NCBI GenBank assembly: GCA_017553635.1
Contig: JAFZKN010000007.1
Coordinates: 310,001-374,000 of the forward strand
Length of the DNA stretch: 64,000 nt
Direction of reading: 5' to 3'
Origin: Treponema sp.
Lineage (GTDB): Bacteria > Spirochaetota > Spirochaetia > Treponematales > Treponemataceae
Below the pieces are notes generated by a model. That model ran no database searches, was not told where the DNA came from, and saw nothing but the letters and a program-made list of their open reading frames with translations. Below, in pieces: positions 18,689 through 27,361 of this stretch; position 1 is the stretch's first letter, and every line of letters begins with the position of its first letter. A program made the translations under genes and the position numbers.

Positions 18689-19704
18689 TATCGCGAAACC
18701 TTGATATTAAGATATTTCATAGGATCTACAACATCAGAACCGATATGAACTTCGTAATGAAGATGAGGTCCTGTTGTTACACCAGTATTACCGATTGTTC
18801 CGATGACATGATATTGAGAAATAAATTCACCTTTCAGAACGTAAACTGCATTCATATGTGCATAGCGTGTGTATATACCGTGTTTATGTTTTACGATTAC
18901 ATTGTTTCCGTAACCTGAATCGTATCCGACATTTACAACCTGTCCATTTGCTGTTACGTAAATCGGATCTCCAGAACGCCATGTAGAAAGGTCGATACCT
19001 TTGTGAATGTACCACTGTCCTGTAATAGGATGGATTGTCGGACCAAATGCCATCGATACGTGAAGAGATGCAGATCTTACAGGCCATATAGATGGAATAT
19101 CACTAAAGAGTGAGTTTTGTGTTTCAAGCATTTTTCCAATCTGTTCAATCGGCTGGACTGCTCCTTCAAGATATGAAGTAAGCTGTCTTATATCTGCAGT
19201 TTCCCTTATCGAACCAGTTGCCATTTCTTCTGTACTGAAAATAGAATTTAAATCACTGTTTCCGAAATTAGAATTTGTTCCGTTTGTTTCTGATTCAATT
19301 CCAAGAAGGGAAAGTGACATAGACAACGACTGCTGAAATCTTTTTGCAGTCTGAAGAAGATTATTATTTTCATCACGAAGTTCATCAAGACTTGCCATTG
19401 TCTGTCTGTTCTCTGCATAAAGACGATCGATTTCTGCATTTGAAACTACTGCATGTTTGTTAAAGAAAATAAATGAAAAAAGAATTCCAGCTGCAACGAT
19501 AATTGCAAGAACCATTGCAAAAACATTTGTCTGGAAATTTATAACCTTTCCTTTTTCATGAGGAACGATCATTACAGTGAGTTTATTATCAAAAATATGG
19601 AACACCTTTGAAAAAAAGGCTCCCGTTTTCTTAAGCATATTTTTTTTAGAGGAATTTGAAAATCGGTTTCGTGAACTTTCTGCTAAATCCCTTCGTTTAG
19701 GCAC
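18688..19704 (-). CDS. M23-family (LytM) peptidase, membrane anchored
   Basis: This zinc endopeptidase acts on peptidoglycan cross-links. It has one N-terminal transmembrane helix (about residues 58-80) and a coiled coil near 90-125. The M23 domain in the C-terminal third shows the metal ligands HKGIDLS and HLHYEVH. The domain looks catalytically complete. The start codon is GTG, supported by GGAGA at the right distance. It heads the operon with bactofilin, YaaR and PSP1. Its cytoplasmic N-terminus is basic and could contact the bactofilin. Confidence 0.92.
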   Translation of the reverse strand: MPKRRDLAESSRNRFSNSSKKNMLKKTGAFFSKVFHIFDNKLTVMIVPHEKGKVINFQTNVFAMVLAIIVAAGILFSFIFFNKHAVVSNAEIDRLYAENRQTMASLDELRDENNNLLQTAKRFQQSLSMSLSLLGIESETNGTNSNFGNSDLNSIFSTEEMATGSIRETADIRQLTSYLEGAVQPIEQIGKMLETQNSLFSDIPSIWPVRSASLHVSMAFGPTIHPITGQWYIHKGIDLSTWRSGDPIYVTANGQVVNVGYDSGYGNNVIVKHKHGIYTRYAHMNAVYVLKGEFISQYHVIGTIGNTGVTTGPHLHYEVHIGSDVVDPMKYLNIKVSR

Positions 19705-19877
19705 TTTTTATCTCCATTCTCTATAGTCGTAAAAGTATATCATTATTAACAATCCACTGTCAAATGAATTTCCTTGACGGCTGGAGATTCCTATGTTATT
19801 TTATATAGTATAAAGTTTTAGTTTTTTATTACAAAAAGACTAATATAGCACCGCACAAATATATTGAGAGAAAAGCC
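19705..19877. promoter_or_regulatory. Divergent promoter region between M23 and tatD operons
   Basis: On the minus strand TATACT (19734-19739) would start an M23 transcript with a short leader of about 22 nt. On the plus strand a TATAGTATAAAG cluster near 19804-19815 could serve tatD. No inverted repeat stands out. Confidence 0.4.
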
Positions 19878-20657
19878 ATGCAATTTTTTGATACTCACGC
19901 CCACATCGGGCTTATATACGATGACCCTATTGAACAATTACGCGTAATACAGAAAGCAAAACAGGCTGGAGTTACACGTATCGTAAGCATTAATAACAGC
20001 CTCCACGACTTTGCGCGCGTTTACCCGACTTTAAAGAATATTCCGGGAATTTATCATGCCTGTGGCGTTGCTCCGTCAGAAGTAACCAGTCCCGGCGCAA
20101 ATTACCTTGCTACTATAGAAGAAAACTTAAAGCTTCCTAATGTTGTAGCCGTTGGAGAAACAGGTCTAGATTACTACAAGCAGTTTGGTGACAAACGCTC
20201 ACAGATTGAGCTTTTTATACAGCAGCTTGAACTTGCTCAAAAACACAATCTCCCTGTAATCATCCATAACAGAGAAGCAGGAAAAGACATTTATGACATT
20301 CTCCAGCAGAGAATCCCGGATTCCGGTGCAATTCTTCACTGTTATTCAGAAAATGCTGAATATGCTAAAAAATGTCTCGATATGAACATCTACTTCTCCT
20401 TTGCAGGAAACTTAACTTACAGAAATGCAAGAAACCTGCATGAGACTGTTTTAAATATTCCGCTTGACCGCATTCTCATCGAAACAGAAAGTCCATTCAT
20501 GATTCCGTCAGAATTCCGTGAGAAAAAAAGAACTATGCCTGGTTATCTGCCTTCTACGGCAAAATTCCTCGCAGAAATTCTCGACATGGATCTCGAAGAG
20601 CTTAGTGTCAAGTTATGGAAAAACAGCTGTAAGATTTTCAAGTTGCCGGAGACTTAA
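19878..20657 (+). CDS. tatD: TatD-family metal-dependent DNase/hydrolase
   Basis: This TIM-barrel hydrolase of the TatD family has 259 residues. Motifs seen: DTHAHIG (HxH metal ligands) at the N-terminus, VGETGLDYY with the bridging glutamate, VIIHNREAG and LHCYS with the further histidines. The last metal-binding motif, usually ETD followed by a small residue and Pro, reads ETESP, an Asp-to-Glu change. The gene is the first of a two-gene operon; its stop overlaps the dus start (TAATG). GAGAG precedes the ATG. Confidence 0.88.
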   Translation: MQFFDTHAHIGLIYDDPIEQLRVIQKAKQAGVTRIVSINNSLHDFARVYPTLKNIPGIYHACGVAPSEVTSPGANYLATIEENLKLPNVVAVGETGLDYYKQFGDKRSQIELFIQQLELAQKHNLPVIIHNREAGKDIYDILQQRIPDSGAILHCYSENAEYAKKCLDMNIYFSFAGNLTYRNARNLHETVLNIPLDRILIETESPFMIPSEFREKKRTMPGYLPSTAKFLAEILDMDLEELSVKLWKNSCKIFKLPET

Positions 20658-21649
20658 TGTCACTCTATCACCCGGTAAAAATAGGAACTCTCGAATTAGA
20701 AGGTAATCTCTTTTTAGCGCCTGTCGCAGGTTACTCGGACAGAGCTTTCCGTGGTCTTTGCATAAAAGGCGGTTCAAATTTTGAATACACAGAAATGGTA
20801 AGTGCAGAAGCCCTTACACGCCGAAACGGCAAGACCCAGGAAATAATGAAAGCAGCTCCAAACGAAAAAAAATATGCAGTTCAAATTTTCGGCGGAACTC
20901 CAAAAGTAATGTATGACGCAGCATGTCTTGTCATGGAACAGACAGACTGCAGCTGCATAGATATTAACGCAGGCTGCCCTGTTCCAAAGGTTGTAAAAAC
21001 AGGAGCAGGTTCATCCCTTACACGTGATGCTGACCGGCTCCACGAAATAATTGCTTCTGTAGTCCAGGCTGTAAAGGATAAAGGACGCGACATTCCGGTT
21101 ACAGTAAAAATACGTTCAGGCTGGGATAAACTTTCGATTAACTTTACCGAATGTGCAGAACATGCAATAAAAGCCGGAGCTGCTGCAATAACGCTTCACC
21201 CGAGAACACGTGCACAGGGTTACGAAGGAAGATCAAACTGGGATTACCTGAAAGAACTTGTTGAATTTGTTGCAGGCCGCGTTCCTGTTTTTGGTTCAGG
21301 AGATATTTTTAAACCGGAAGATGCAAAAAAAATGCTTGAGACAACCGGAGTTGACGGCGTTATGTTTGCGCGCGGTGCAATGGGTCATCCGTTTATTTTC
21401 AGACAGACAAGAGAACTTTTACTTACAGGAACTTACAGCGACATTCCGCCGGTAGAAAGACTTACTGCAGGCTTTGAAGAGCTCGATGTTCTAATAGAAG
21501 ACCGCGGAGAAAAAGCTGCGTGCAAGGATATGAGAAAAAGATTCTCGGCATACTCAAAAGGTTTAAACGGCGGAGCTGCCCTTAGACTTGCAATAGTTCA
21601 CGCAGAAACAAAATCTGATTACGAAAATATTTTTGGAGAATATCTTTAA
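20657..21649 (+). CDS. tRNA-dihydrouridine synthase (DusB-like)
   Basis: This FMN enzyme reduces uridines in the tRNA D-loop. The 330-residue protein has the Dus fold: AGYSDRAFRGLC at the start, the active-site NAGCPVPKVVKTGAGSSL containing the catalytic cysteine, KIRSGWD, HPRTRAQGYEGRSNWD and GSGDIF for FMN phosphate. The C-terminal helical RNA-binding domain is present. The start overlaps the tatD stop. Its stop codon overlaps the stop of the convergent gene, leaving no room for a terminator. Confidence 0.92.
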   Translation: MSLYHPVKIGTLELEGNLFLAPVAGYSDRAFRGLCIKGGSNFEYTEMVSAEALTRRNGKTQEIMKAAPNEKKYAVQIFGGTPKVMYDAACLVMEQTDCSCIDINAGCPVPKVVKTGAGSSLTRDADRLHEIIASVVQAVKDKGRDIPVTVKIRSGWDKLSINFTECAEHAIKAGAAAITLHPRTRAQGYEGRSNWDYLKELVEFVAGRVPVFGSGDIFKPEDAKKMLETTGVDGVMFARGAMGHPFIFRQTRELLLTGTYSDIPPVERLTAGFEELDVLIEDRGEKAACKDMRKRFSAYSKGLNGGAALRLAIVHAETKSDYENIFGEYL

Positions 21650-22662
21650 TCCTGGTCTTCCAGGTTTTTAAGATATTCTGGCGGATTATCATCTAAATAT
21701 ACTTTGCCATTTGTCTTATACATATAATCAACGACATGGCAAAGTTTATTTCCATCATGTAAAACAAATCTAAAACTTGAATATCCCCAATATCCAAGTT
21801 TTATAATTGAATTCTCCTCTGTATATGTATCTTTATAATCTGTCGGTATATCTTCTGCTGAGTCATCAGGTTTTTCAAAAGAAAGAGGACCTCTAAAAGT
21901 TCCGTCCGTATAAAAAACATAACCCAATTTTCCAAAGCGGCTTCCTTCTGCCCATGCACTTTTAAGATTCATTGCCTTTGCAAGAGTTCTTATATACACA
22001 TCAAAAGGATTATACAAAACATAACAATCTGCTGCCGGAATAAAAACTAAATGACCGATATATTGACCATTTTTTAGCATGCTTCCGTCATCAGGATTGT
22101 ATTCAAACTTTCCAGGCTTTCGAATTTCGATATATATAATTCCATCAGGATATGAATCGCATTTATTGCAATATTCAGTCCTATAATATTTTACGACACC
22201 AGAATTTTCTGATGTAAACTCATAACGTTCTTCAGAACACAGAGAGACATTAGCAAGCGTAGTACCAGAAGGAATTTTTGCACCCTTTACAAGAACTCCG
22301 GTCCTGAACGGAGAATCAACATTCCAGAGTTCAAACCAGTCAAGTCCATAAACAACACTTGTACAACCTTCAGGAATTTCTATTGAATAATTAAAACGTC
22401 CGCTTTCTTTTTTTGAGTGCAAAGCAGAAACTTTAACCTCAATACAAATCACATTGTCTATTTGATTTGTACGAATTTCTTTTACAGCCATAGAACTGTC
22501 AGCACAAAGTCCTGAGATGGTCAAAAAAGTTTTGCCATCTTTAACAGATTCAACTGCCTCCAGATTGATTGTGTTATTATATTCAAGAACCTTTGTAAAA
22601 ATTCCGGAGTGCAGGCAGGAAAGTGTTAATATAAATGTGAGTGCGATAAATATTTTTTTCAT
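21646..22662 (-). CDS. Secreted protein of unknown function
   Basis: No family is recognised. The 338-residue protein begins with a signal peptide (about residues 1-19, LTLSCLHSG); a spirochaetal lipobox at Cys16 is possible but the preceding residues (TLS) fit only loosely. The rest is predicted mostly beta with many aromatic and cysteine residues, including a CNKC pair in the middle. The C-terminus describes a WGYSSFRF/VDYMYKTNG region that may form another beta domain. Transcription is predicted from TATCAT 6 nt before the ATG. Its last base pairs overlap the dus stop. Confidence 0.7.
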   Translation of the reverse strand: MKKIFIALTFILTLSCLHSGIFTKVLEYNNTINLEAVESVKDGKTFLTISGLCADSSMAVKEIRTNQIDNVICIEVKVSALHSKKESGRFNYSIEIPEGCTSVVYGLDWFELWNVDSPFRTGVLVKGAKIPSGTTLANVSLCSEERYEFTSENSGVVKYYRTEYCNKCDSYPDGIIYIEIRKPGKFEYNPDDGSMLKNGQYIGHLVFIPAADCYVLYNPFDVYIRTLAKAMNLKSAWAEGSRFGKLGYVFYTDGTFRGPLSFEKPDDSAEDIPTDYKDTYTEENSIIKLGYWGYSSFRFVLHDGNKLCHVVDYMYKTNGKVYLDDNPPEYLKNLEDQD

Positions 22663-22668
22663 GTTTTT

Positions 22669-22674
22669 ATGATA
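22669..22674 (-). promoter_or_regulatory. -10 box 6 nt before the secreted-protein ATG
   Basis: TATCAT on the coding strand, six nucleotides (AAAAAC) before the ATG at 22662, with no Shine-Dalgarno site. This predicts a leaderless message. Confidence 0.5.
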
Positions 22675-22703
22675 TCATATTCTTACAGATTATAGTTTTT
22701 AAA

Positions 22704-23885
22704 TTATTTCTTTGCGCCCATGTAATAAGTTTTAAGCGGAGGGAATCCGTTAAATTCAACTGATGCATAAGTTGATGTATATGCACCGGTAGAAAGCCAG
22801 TAAAGTTTATCACCTGATTTTAAATTTGTCGGAAGCTTATAACGCGAGTTTTCATACATGATGTCCATGCTGTCACATGTCGGACCTGCGATAATTACTT
22901 CGCTTTCTTTTACACCAGGTTTATCTTTATCTGTTACAATCGGATATTTAATTGATTCATCAAGAGTTTCGATAAGTCCGTTAAACTTTCCTGCATCAAT
23001 GTAAACCCAGCGCGCAAGAGCTGTATTGTTTTTTCTTGAAGTTAAAATTACTTCACTTGTTAAAATTCCGCTGTCACCAACTAAAGAGCGTCCAGGTTCA
23101 AGAACGATTTCCGGAATATCTTCGCCAAAGTCGTCTGTTAAGTAACGTGTAATTTCTGAAGCGTATTCACTTAAATCATTTGTAGGATCAATATAACTTG
23201 CAGGAAAGCCACCACCCATGTTAATCATGGAAAGTTTTATTCCTTCTTCTTCCTCGAGTGAAGTAAAAAGATATTTTGTTTTTGCAATTGCATCGTTCCA
23301 CTGACCGATATCTCTCTGCTGACTTCCTACATGAAAAGAAATTCCGTATGGAACAAGTCCAAGGTCTCGTGCAAGAACGATAAGATCATAAGCCATATCA
23401 GGATGACATCCAAACTTTCGGCTTAAAGGCCAGTCTGCTGTCTGCGAAGCTTCTACGAGAATTCTAACATAAATTTTAGAGCCCGGTGCGTTTTCTGCAA
23501 TTGCTTTAAGATCATCTTTCGAATCTGTTGCAAAAACCCTTACACCCTTTTCATAAAAATATTTTATGTCCTTTGCTTTTTTTATTGTATTTCCGTAAGA
23601 AAGGCGATGAGGTTCTACTCCCATCGAAAGAATTTTATCAAGCTCATAACGTGATGCAATGTCAAAATTAGAACCGAGTCCTGCCAAAAGCTCAAGCACA
23701 GGCTCCCCGGGATTCGCCTTCATTGCATAATAAATATGAGCATATGGAAAAGAGTCGCGCAACTTTATAAAATTTCTTTTGATTGTATTGAGGTTAATAA
23801 CGATATTTGGAGTTTCGAGCTCTTTTGAAAAATCAAGAAACTTTTCCCAATCAGAATCAGAAACATAATCTTCACGGTTGAACAT
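22704..23885 (-). CDS. Type III PLP-dependent ornithine/lysine/diaminopimelate-type decarboxylase
   Basis: This enzyme of the alanine-racemase-fold decarboxylase family has about 393 residues. Motifs: YYAMKANP with the PLP lysine, FHVGSQQRD, GGGFPASY for phosphate binding, EPGRSLVGD, and GPTCDSMD containing the active-site cysteine donated across the dimer. The short length and lack of a DapDC signature favour ornithine or lysine decarboxylation to a polyamine, but specificity cannot be fixed. The start is placed at MFNRED because a TACTAT box lies 6 nt upstream. An in-frame extension to 23966 would contain that promoter and adds a sequence unlike the family. Confidence 0.88.
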   Translation of the reverse strand: MFNREDYVSDSDWEKFLDFSKELETPNIVINLNTIKRNFIKLRDSFPYAHIYYAMKANPGEPVLELLAGLGSNFDIASRYELDKILSMGVEPHRLSYGNTIKKAKDIKYFYEKGVRVFATDSKDDLKAIAENAPGSKIYVRILVEASQTADWPLSRKFGCHPDMAYDLIVLARDLGLVPYGISFHVGSQQRDIGQWNDAIAKTKYLFTSLEEEEGIKLSMINMGGGFPASYIDPTNDLSEYASEITRYLTDDFGEDIPEIVLEPGRSLVGDSGILTSEVILTSRKNNTALARWVYIDAGKFNGLIETLDESIKYPIVTDKDKPGVKESEVIIAGPTCDSMDIMYENSRYKLPTNLKSGDKLYWLSTGAYTSTYASVEFNGFPPLKTYYMGAKK

Positions 23886-23891
23886 AAATCG

Positions 23892-23897
23892 ATAGTA
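23892..23897 (-). promoter_or_regulatory. Extended -10 of the decarboxylase gene
   Basis: TGC-TACTAT on the coding strand, six nucleotides before the ATG at 23885. The extended TGn motif strengthens the box. No ribosome site follows, which predicts a leaderless message. Confidence 0.5.
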
Positions 23898-23934
23898 GCA
23901 CAATGCAATCTGCATAGCAATAGAAAAATTACAC

Positions 23935-23963
23935 TTTACTAAAAAAACAAACAAATTTATAAT
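23935..23963 (+). promoter_or_regulatory. proC promoter
   Basis: TTTACT (23935-23940) and TATAAT (23958-23963) are separated by an ideal 17 nt. The ATG of proC follows after 9 nt with no Shine-Dalgarno site, so the transcript would be leaderless or nearly so. Confidence 0.65.
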
Positions 23964-23972
23964 CAAATTACT

Positions 23973-24767
23973 ATGGAAAATATCGGTTTTATCGGAATGG
24001 GCAACATGGCCCAGGCAATTGCAAAAGGCTTTATTGATTCAAACAAAATTGCAAAGGAAAAGATCTTTGCATTCGCACCAAACCAGCAGAAGTTAAAAAC
24101 CAATGCAGAAAAAATTGGCTTTACTCCTGTATCGGATTTAGTTGAACTTGTAAAAAAATGCGGCATTTTAATCATTGCATGCAAGCCTTATCAGATTGAT
24201 GACGTTCTCTCTCAGATAAAATCTCATCTTGCAGGAAAGGTTTTACTTTCTGTCGCTGCAGGATGGGTGTTTGATTCATTCAGCTCAAAGCTCGATAAAA
24301 GCGTAAGAATACAGTGCATCATGCCTAACACTCCTGCTATGGTCGGCGAAGGTGTTTTGATTTTCGAAAAAGAAAATTCTTTAGACCAGGCTGAACGCAA
24401 AGAAATAACCGAACTTTTTTCTACACTCGGAACTGTAGAAGAATTACCTTCTTCTCTTATGGGAATAGGCGGTGCAATTTCTGGATGCGGCCCAGCGTTT
24501 ATGGACATGGTAATGGAAGCTTATGCAGATGCTGCAGTTAAATACGGAATCGCACGCGACACGGCATACAGACTTGTAAGTCAGACAATGCTTGGAAGTG
24601 CAAAGCTCCAGCAGGTAACCGGCTCACACCCTGGAGCTTTAAAAGATGCAGTATGCTCTCCAAACGGAACTACAATACGCGGAGTTGATTCACTTGAGAA
24701 AAACGGATTGCGCGGTGCATGTATTTCGAGCATCGACGCAATCATGGATTTTAAATCAAAAAAATAA
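23973..24767 (+). CDS. proC: Pyrroline-5-carboxylate reductase
   Basis: ProC catalyses the last step of proline synthesis, reducing pyrroline-5-carboxylate with NAD(P)H. The 264-residue protein has the Rossmann motif GMGNMAQAI near residue 7, the ACKPYQI motif, and the C-terminal helical signature GCGPAFM. The SPNGTTIRG segment, normally SPGGTTI-A-G in this family, forms the substrate site. Length is normal. It is a single gene diverging from the decarboxylase and ending at a hairpin. ProC and ornithine decarboxylase both draw on glutamate/ornithine-derived pools, so the divergent pairing may be metabolic. Confidence 0.95.
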   Translation: MENIGFIGMGNMAQAIAKGFIDSNKIAKEKIFAFAPNQQKLKTNAEKIGFTPVSDLVELVKKCGILIIACKPYQIDDVLSQIKSHLAGKVLLSVAAGWVFDSFSSKLDKSVRIQCIMPNTPAMVGEGVLIFEKENSLDQAERKEITELFSTLGTVEELPSSLMGIGGAISGCGPAFMDMVMEAYADAAVKYGIARDTAYRLVSQTMLGSAKLQQVTGSHPGALKDAVCSPNGTTIRGVDSLEKNGLRGACISSIDAIMDFKSKK

Positions 24768-24769
24768 TC

Positions 24770-24807
24770 TGCGCATTACATGTGGAACATGCGTAAGATT
24801 TTTTTAG
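24770..24807 (+). terminator. Intrinsic terminator of proC
   Basis: A short hairpin built on CATGT/ACATG with flanking partial complementarity is followed by GATTTTTTTAG. The T-run overlaps the stop of the convergent glycosidase gene. Confidence 0.65.
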
Positions 24808-27323
24808 TCCCACTTTTTAGACCAGAGCGATTTTAATGCGGCAAATCTTTTTTTGTTAACAAGATTTACGATAAAGTCTGCTCTGTTTCTTTTAAAATCA
24901 TCTCCTGCAAGTAAAATCATTGCTTCAAGAGGATTTTCTGTAAGACCACCGATTACAATCTTTAAAGCAGGATCGTTGTCAGAGCGTCCGTGCTTTCTGT
25001 TTTCTGTTTTAATTCTTTCTATTACTTTATCAAGAATTTTTTTACAGGTCTTGTTAAGTCTTGCAGCTTCTGAAAACGAGTTATAAATTGTAAATGTTCC
25101 AGGAACAGGTTCTTCGTCTACAGGGAAATCTTTTCCGTAAAGCGAAACAAAATCTGCATGTGTAAAAAGCTTTATCTTTCTGAAATATGAAGAAAGCTTT
25201 GATTTATCATCACGTTCATATTTTACGCCTTTTACTTTTACAGATTTCTTTAACTTGATGTCTTTTATTGAAGAACCGATTTCAATTTCATAAGTTCCTG
25301 TTGGAGCTATATATTTATTTGTGCTCACGTCATAAAGACTGAATGCTTTTGAGTCAAGTTCAATTGTAACCTTTTTAGATTTACCAGGCTCAAGATAAAC
25401 TTTTGTAAATGCACGGAGCTCTTTTACAGGACGAAGATAATCTGATGCAGGATTTTTTACATACAGCTGAACAACTTCTGCACCTGCAACTTTTCCAGAA
25501 TTCTTTACGGTAAATTTAACTTTTAAATTTGTCTTGCTCTTCGAAAGCTTTTCACCATAACCGACATTTGCACCGACATTACCGATTGCTTCATCTGCAT
25601 CAGAGGCATTGTAAGAAGCAGATGAAATTTCCAATCTGGAATATTTAAATTTTGTATAAGAAAGTCCGTAACCAAATTCATATTTAACAGGAACATCAAA
25701 GGTTTCATAATATCTATAGCCTGTAAAAATACTTTCACGGTATTCTACGCCCGGGCTGTCGTTGCCCCAGTTTCCTGCACATGGAATGTCTTTTTCAGAA
25801 AGCGGATAAGTTTCCGAAAGCTTACCGCTCGGATTTACAGCACCTGTAAGTAAATCTGCGCACGCTTCTGCACTTGCTTCACCTGCAAGATACATATGAA
25901 GCATTGCGTTTACATTATCTGCAAACGGAACTGCAAAAGGAGAACCGCCGTAAAGAACGACAATTAAATCCTTGTTCATTTCGATGATTTTATTTATTAC
26001 AGAAAGCTGTTCATGCGGAAGGTTAATGTCCTTTCTGTCAAAGCCCTCGCCTTCTGTTCTGTTTGTAAGGCCGCAGAAAAATAAAGTCGGAATATTTTTA
26101 TCTGCCGCTTCTTTTGCCGCAACCACTGCTTCCTGTGCCATTCTCTGTATTTCTGTCGGTTCAGTTATTTCTACAACATCATCGCCAGGATATCCCTGCA
26201 CATATTTTACCTTAAAGCCCTTTCTAGAAAGTGCTTCGATTGCGTTTGGAGATGTAAATGCATTTATATGACTTGAGCCGCCACCCTGAATTCTTACATC
26301 ATCTGCCATCTGACCGATTATAAGAATTTCTTTCTGTTTTTTAGAAAGCGGAAGAAGCCCGTCATTTTTTAAAAGCACTGCAGAATTTGCTGCAATCTTT
26401 TTTGCAAGGTCGTGTGTTTTTTTATAATCGACTGTAGTTTTCTTAACGCCTGTTGTTTTTAAGACAACTTCTATTACTTTTAAACATGCGCGGTCAATTT
26501 CCTGCTCTGTTATTTCGCCCTTCTGATATGCATCGAGCAAAAGCTTTATCTGATACCCGTGCGAATCAGGCATTGCAAGATCAAGTCCTGCCTTAATACA
26601 GTCTACAATCGAAACTGCAGCACCCCAGTCAGAAATTACAGTTCCTTTAAATCCCCATTCATCGCGAAGAATGTCGTTAATGATCTTTTTATTCTGGCAA
26701 GTGTATGTTCCGTTTATTTTATTGTAAGAAGCCATGATTGTAGTCGGCTGTGTATTTCTTACTGCAATTTCAAACGGCCTTAAATAAATTTCACGGAGCG
26801 CTCGTTCGTCCACAATACTGTCAGAGGTCTGACGTCTCGTTTCCTGATTGTTGCACGCAAAATGCTTTATCGAAGTTCCGACATTTTTTGACTGCATTCC
26901 GTCGATGTATGCTGCTGCAAGAGAACCTGCAAGAAGCGGATCTTCAGAAAAATATTCAAAGTTTCTTCCACACATCGGAGAGCGTTTTATATTCATTCCG
27001 CAGCCTAAAACAATTCCGACACCTTCCTGCAAAGCCTGGTCTGCAATTGCCCCGGACATTTCTTTAATAAGATCAAGGTCCCACGAGTTTGCAATACAGC
27101 TTGCAGTAGGAAAGCATGTTGCCTTTGCAGAATCGTTTATATCAACCTGACTGTCTTCCTGCTTTCTTAATCCGTGAGGGCCGTCAGTCATCATCACAGA
27201 CGGAATTTTCTTATCTGCGTCATATGTATGCCATGAACCGACACCGTTTAATAATCTTATCTTTTCTTCGATCGTGAGACTGGAAAGAATTTCCTGTGCA
27301 CTCTTGTTTTTTGTAGACTTCAT
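24804..27323 (-). CDS. Glycoside hydrolase family 3 beta-glycosidase
   Basis: The 839-residue protein has the full GH3 layout. The N-terminal TIM barrel carries the nucleophile in VISDWGA (Asp232) and the KHFACNNQE substrate-binding motif. The second alpha/beta domain begins near residue 300, and a fibronectin-III-like domain lies near 590-690 (KNSGKVAGAEVVQLYVKNP). An extra C-terminal region of about 130 residues lacks a known domain. There is no signal peptide, so it probably hydrolyses imported oligosaccharides, most likely beta-glucosides or xylosides. It has a leaderless-type promoter. It follows the EAL phosphodiesterase closely (38 bp). Confidence 0.92.
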   Translation of the reverse strand: MKSTKNKSAQEILSSLTIEEKIRLLNGVGSWHTYDADKKIPSVMMTDGPHGLRKQEDSQVDINDSAKATCFPTASCIANSWDLDLIKEMSGAIADQALQEGVGIVLGCGMNIKRSPMCGRNFEYFSEDPLLAGSLAAAYIDGMQSKNVGTSIKHFACNNQETRRQTSDSIVDERALREIYLRPFEIAVRNTQPTTIMASYNKINGTYTCQNKKIINDILRDEWGFKGTVISDWGAAVSIVDCIKAGLDLAMPDSHGYQIKLLLDAYQKGEITEQEIDRACLKVIEVVLKTTGVKKTTVDYKKTHDLAKKIAANSAVLLKNDGLLPLSKKQKEILIIGQMADDVRIQGGGSSHINAFTSPNAIEALSRKGFKVKYVQGYPGDDVVEITEPTEIQRMAQEAVVAAKEAADKNIPTLFFCGLTNRTEGEGFDRKDINLPHEQLSVINKIIEMNKDLIVVLYGGSPFAVPFADNVNAMLHMYLAGEASAEACADLLTGAVNPSGKLSETYPLSEKDIPCAGNWGNDSPGVEYRESIFTGYRYYETFDVPVKYEFGYGLSYTKFKYSRLEISSASYNASDADEAIGNVGANVGYGEKLSKSKTNLKVKFTVKNSGKVAGAEVVQLYVKNPASDYLRPVKELRAFTKVYLEPGKSKKVTIELDSKAFSLYDVSTNKYIAPTGTYEIEIGSSIKDIKLKKSVKVKGVKYERDDKSKLSSYFRKIKLFTHADFVSLYGKDFPVDEEPVPGTFTIYNSFSEAARLNKTCKKILDKVIERIKTENRKHGRSDNDPALKIVIGGLTENPLEAMILLAGDDFKRNRADFIVNLVNKKRFAALKSLWSKKWD

Positions 27324-27329
27324 GATTTG

Positions 27330-27335
27330 ATTATA
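27330..27335 (-). promoter_or_regulatory. -10 box of the GH3 gene (predicted leaderless)
   Basis: TATAAT on the coding strand, followed by CAAATC and the ATG at 27323. The six-base spacing puts the start of transcription at the start codon. An AGGTGAAAGG stretch upstream of the box would not be transcribed. Confidence 0.6.
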
Positions 27336-27361
27336 AACCTTTCACCTAAAATAAACTATTG

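Noticed and set aside
23886..23966. N-terminal extension of the decarboxylase to 23966
   Set aside because: It would include the gene's own promoter, reach almost to the divergent proC ATG, and is unlike the family N-terminus.
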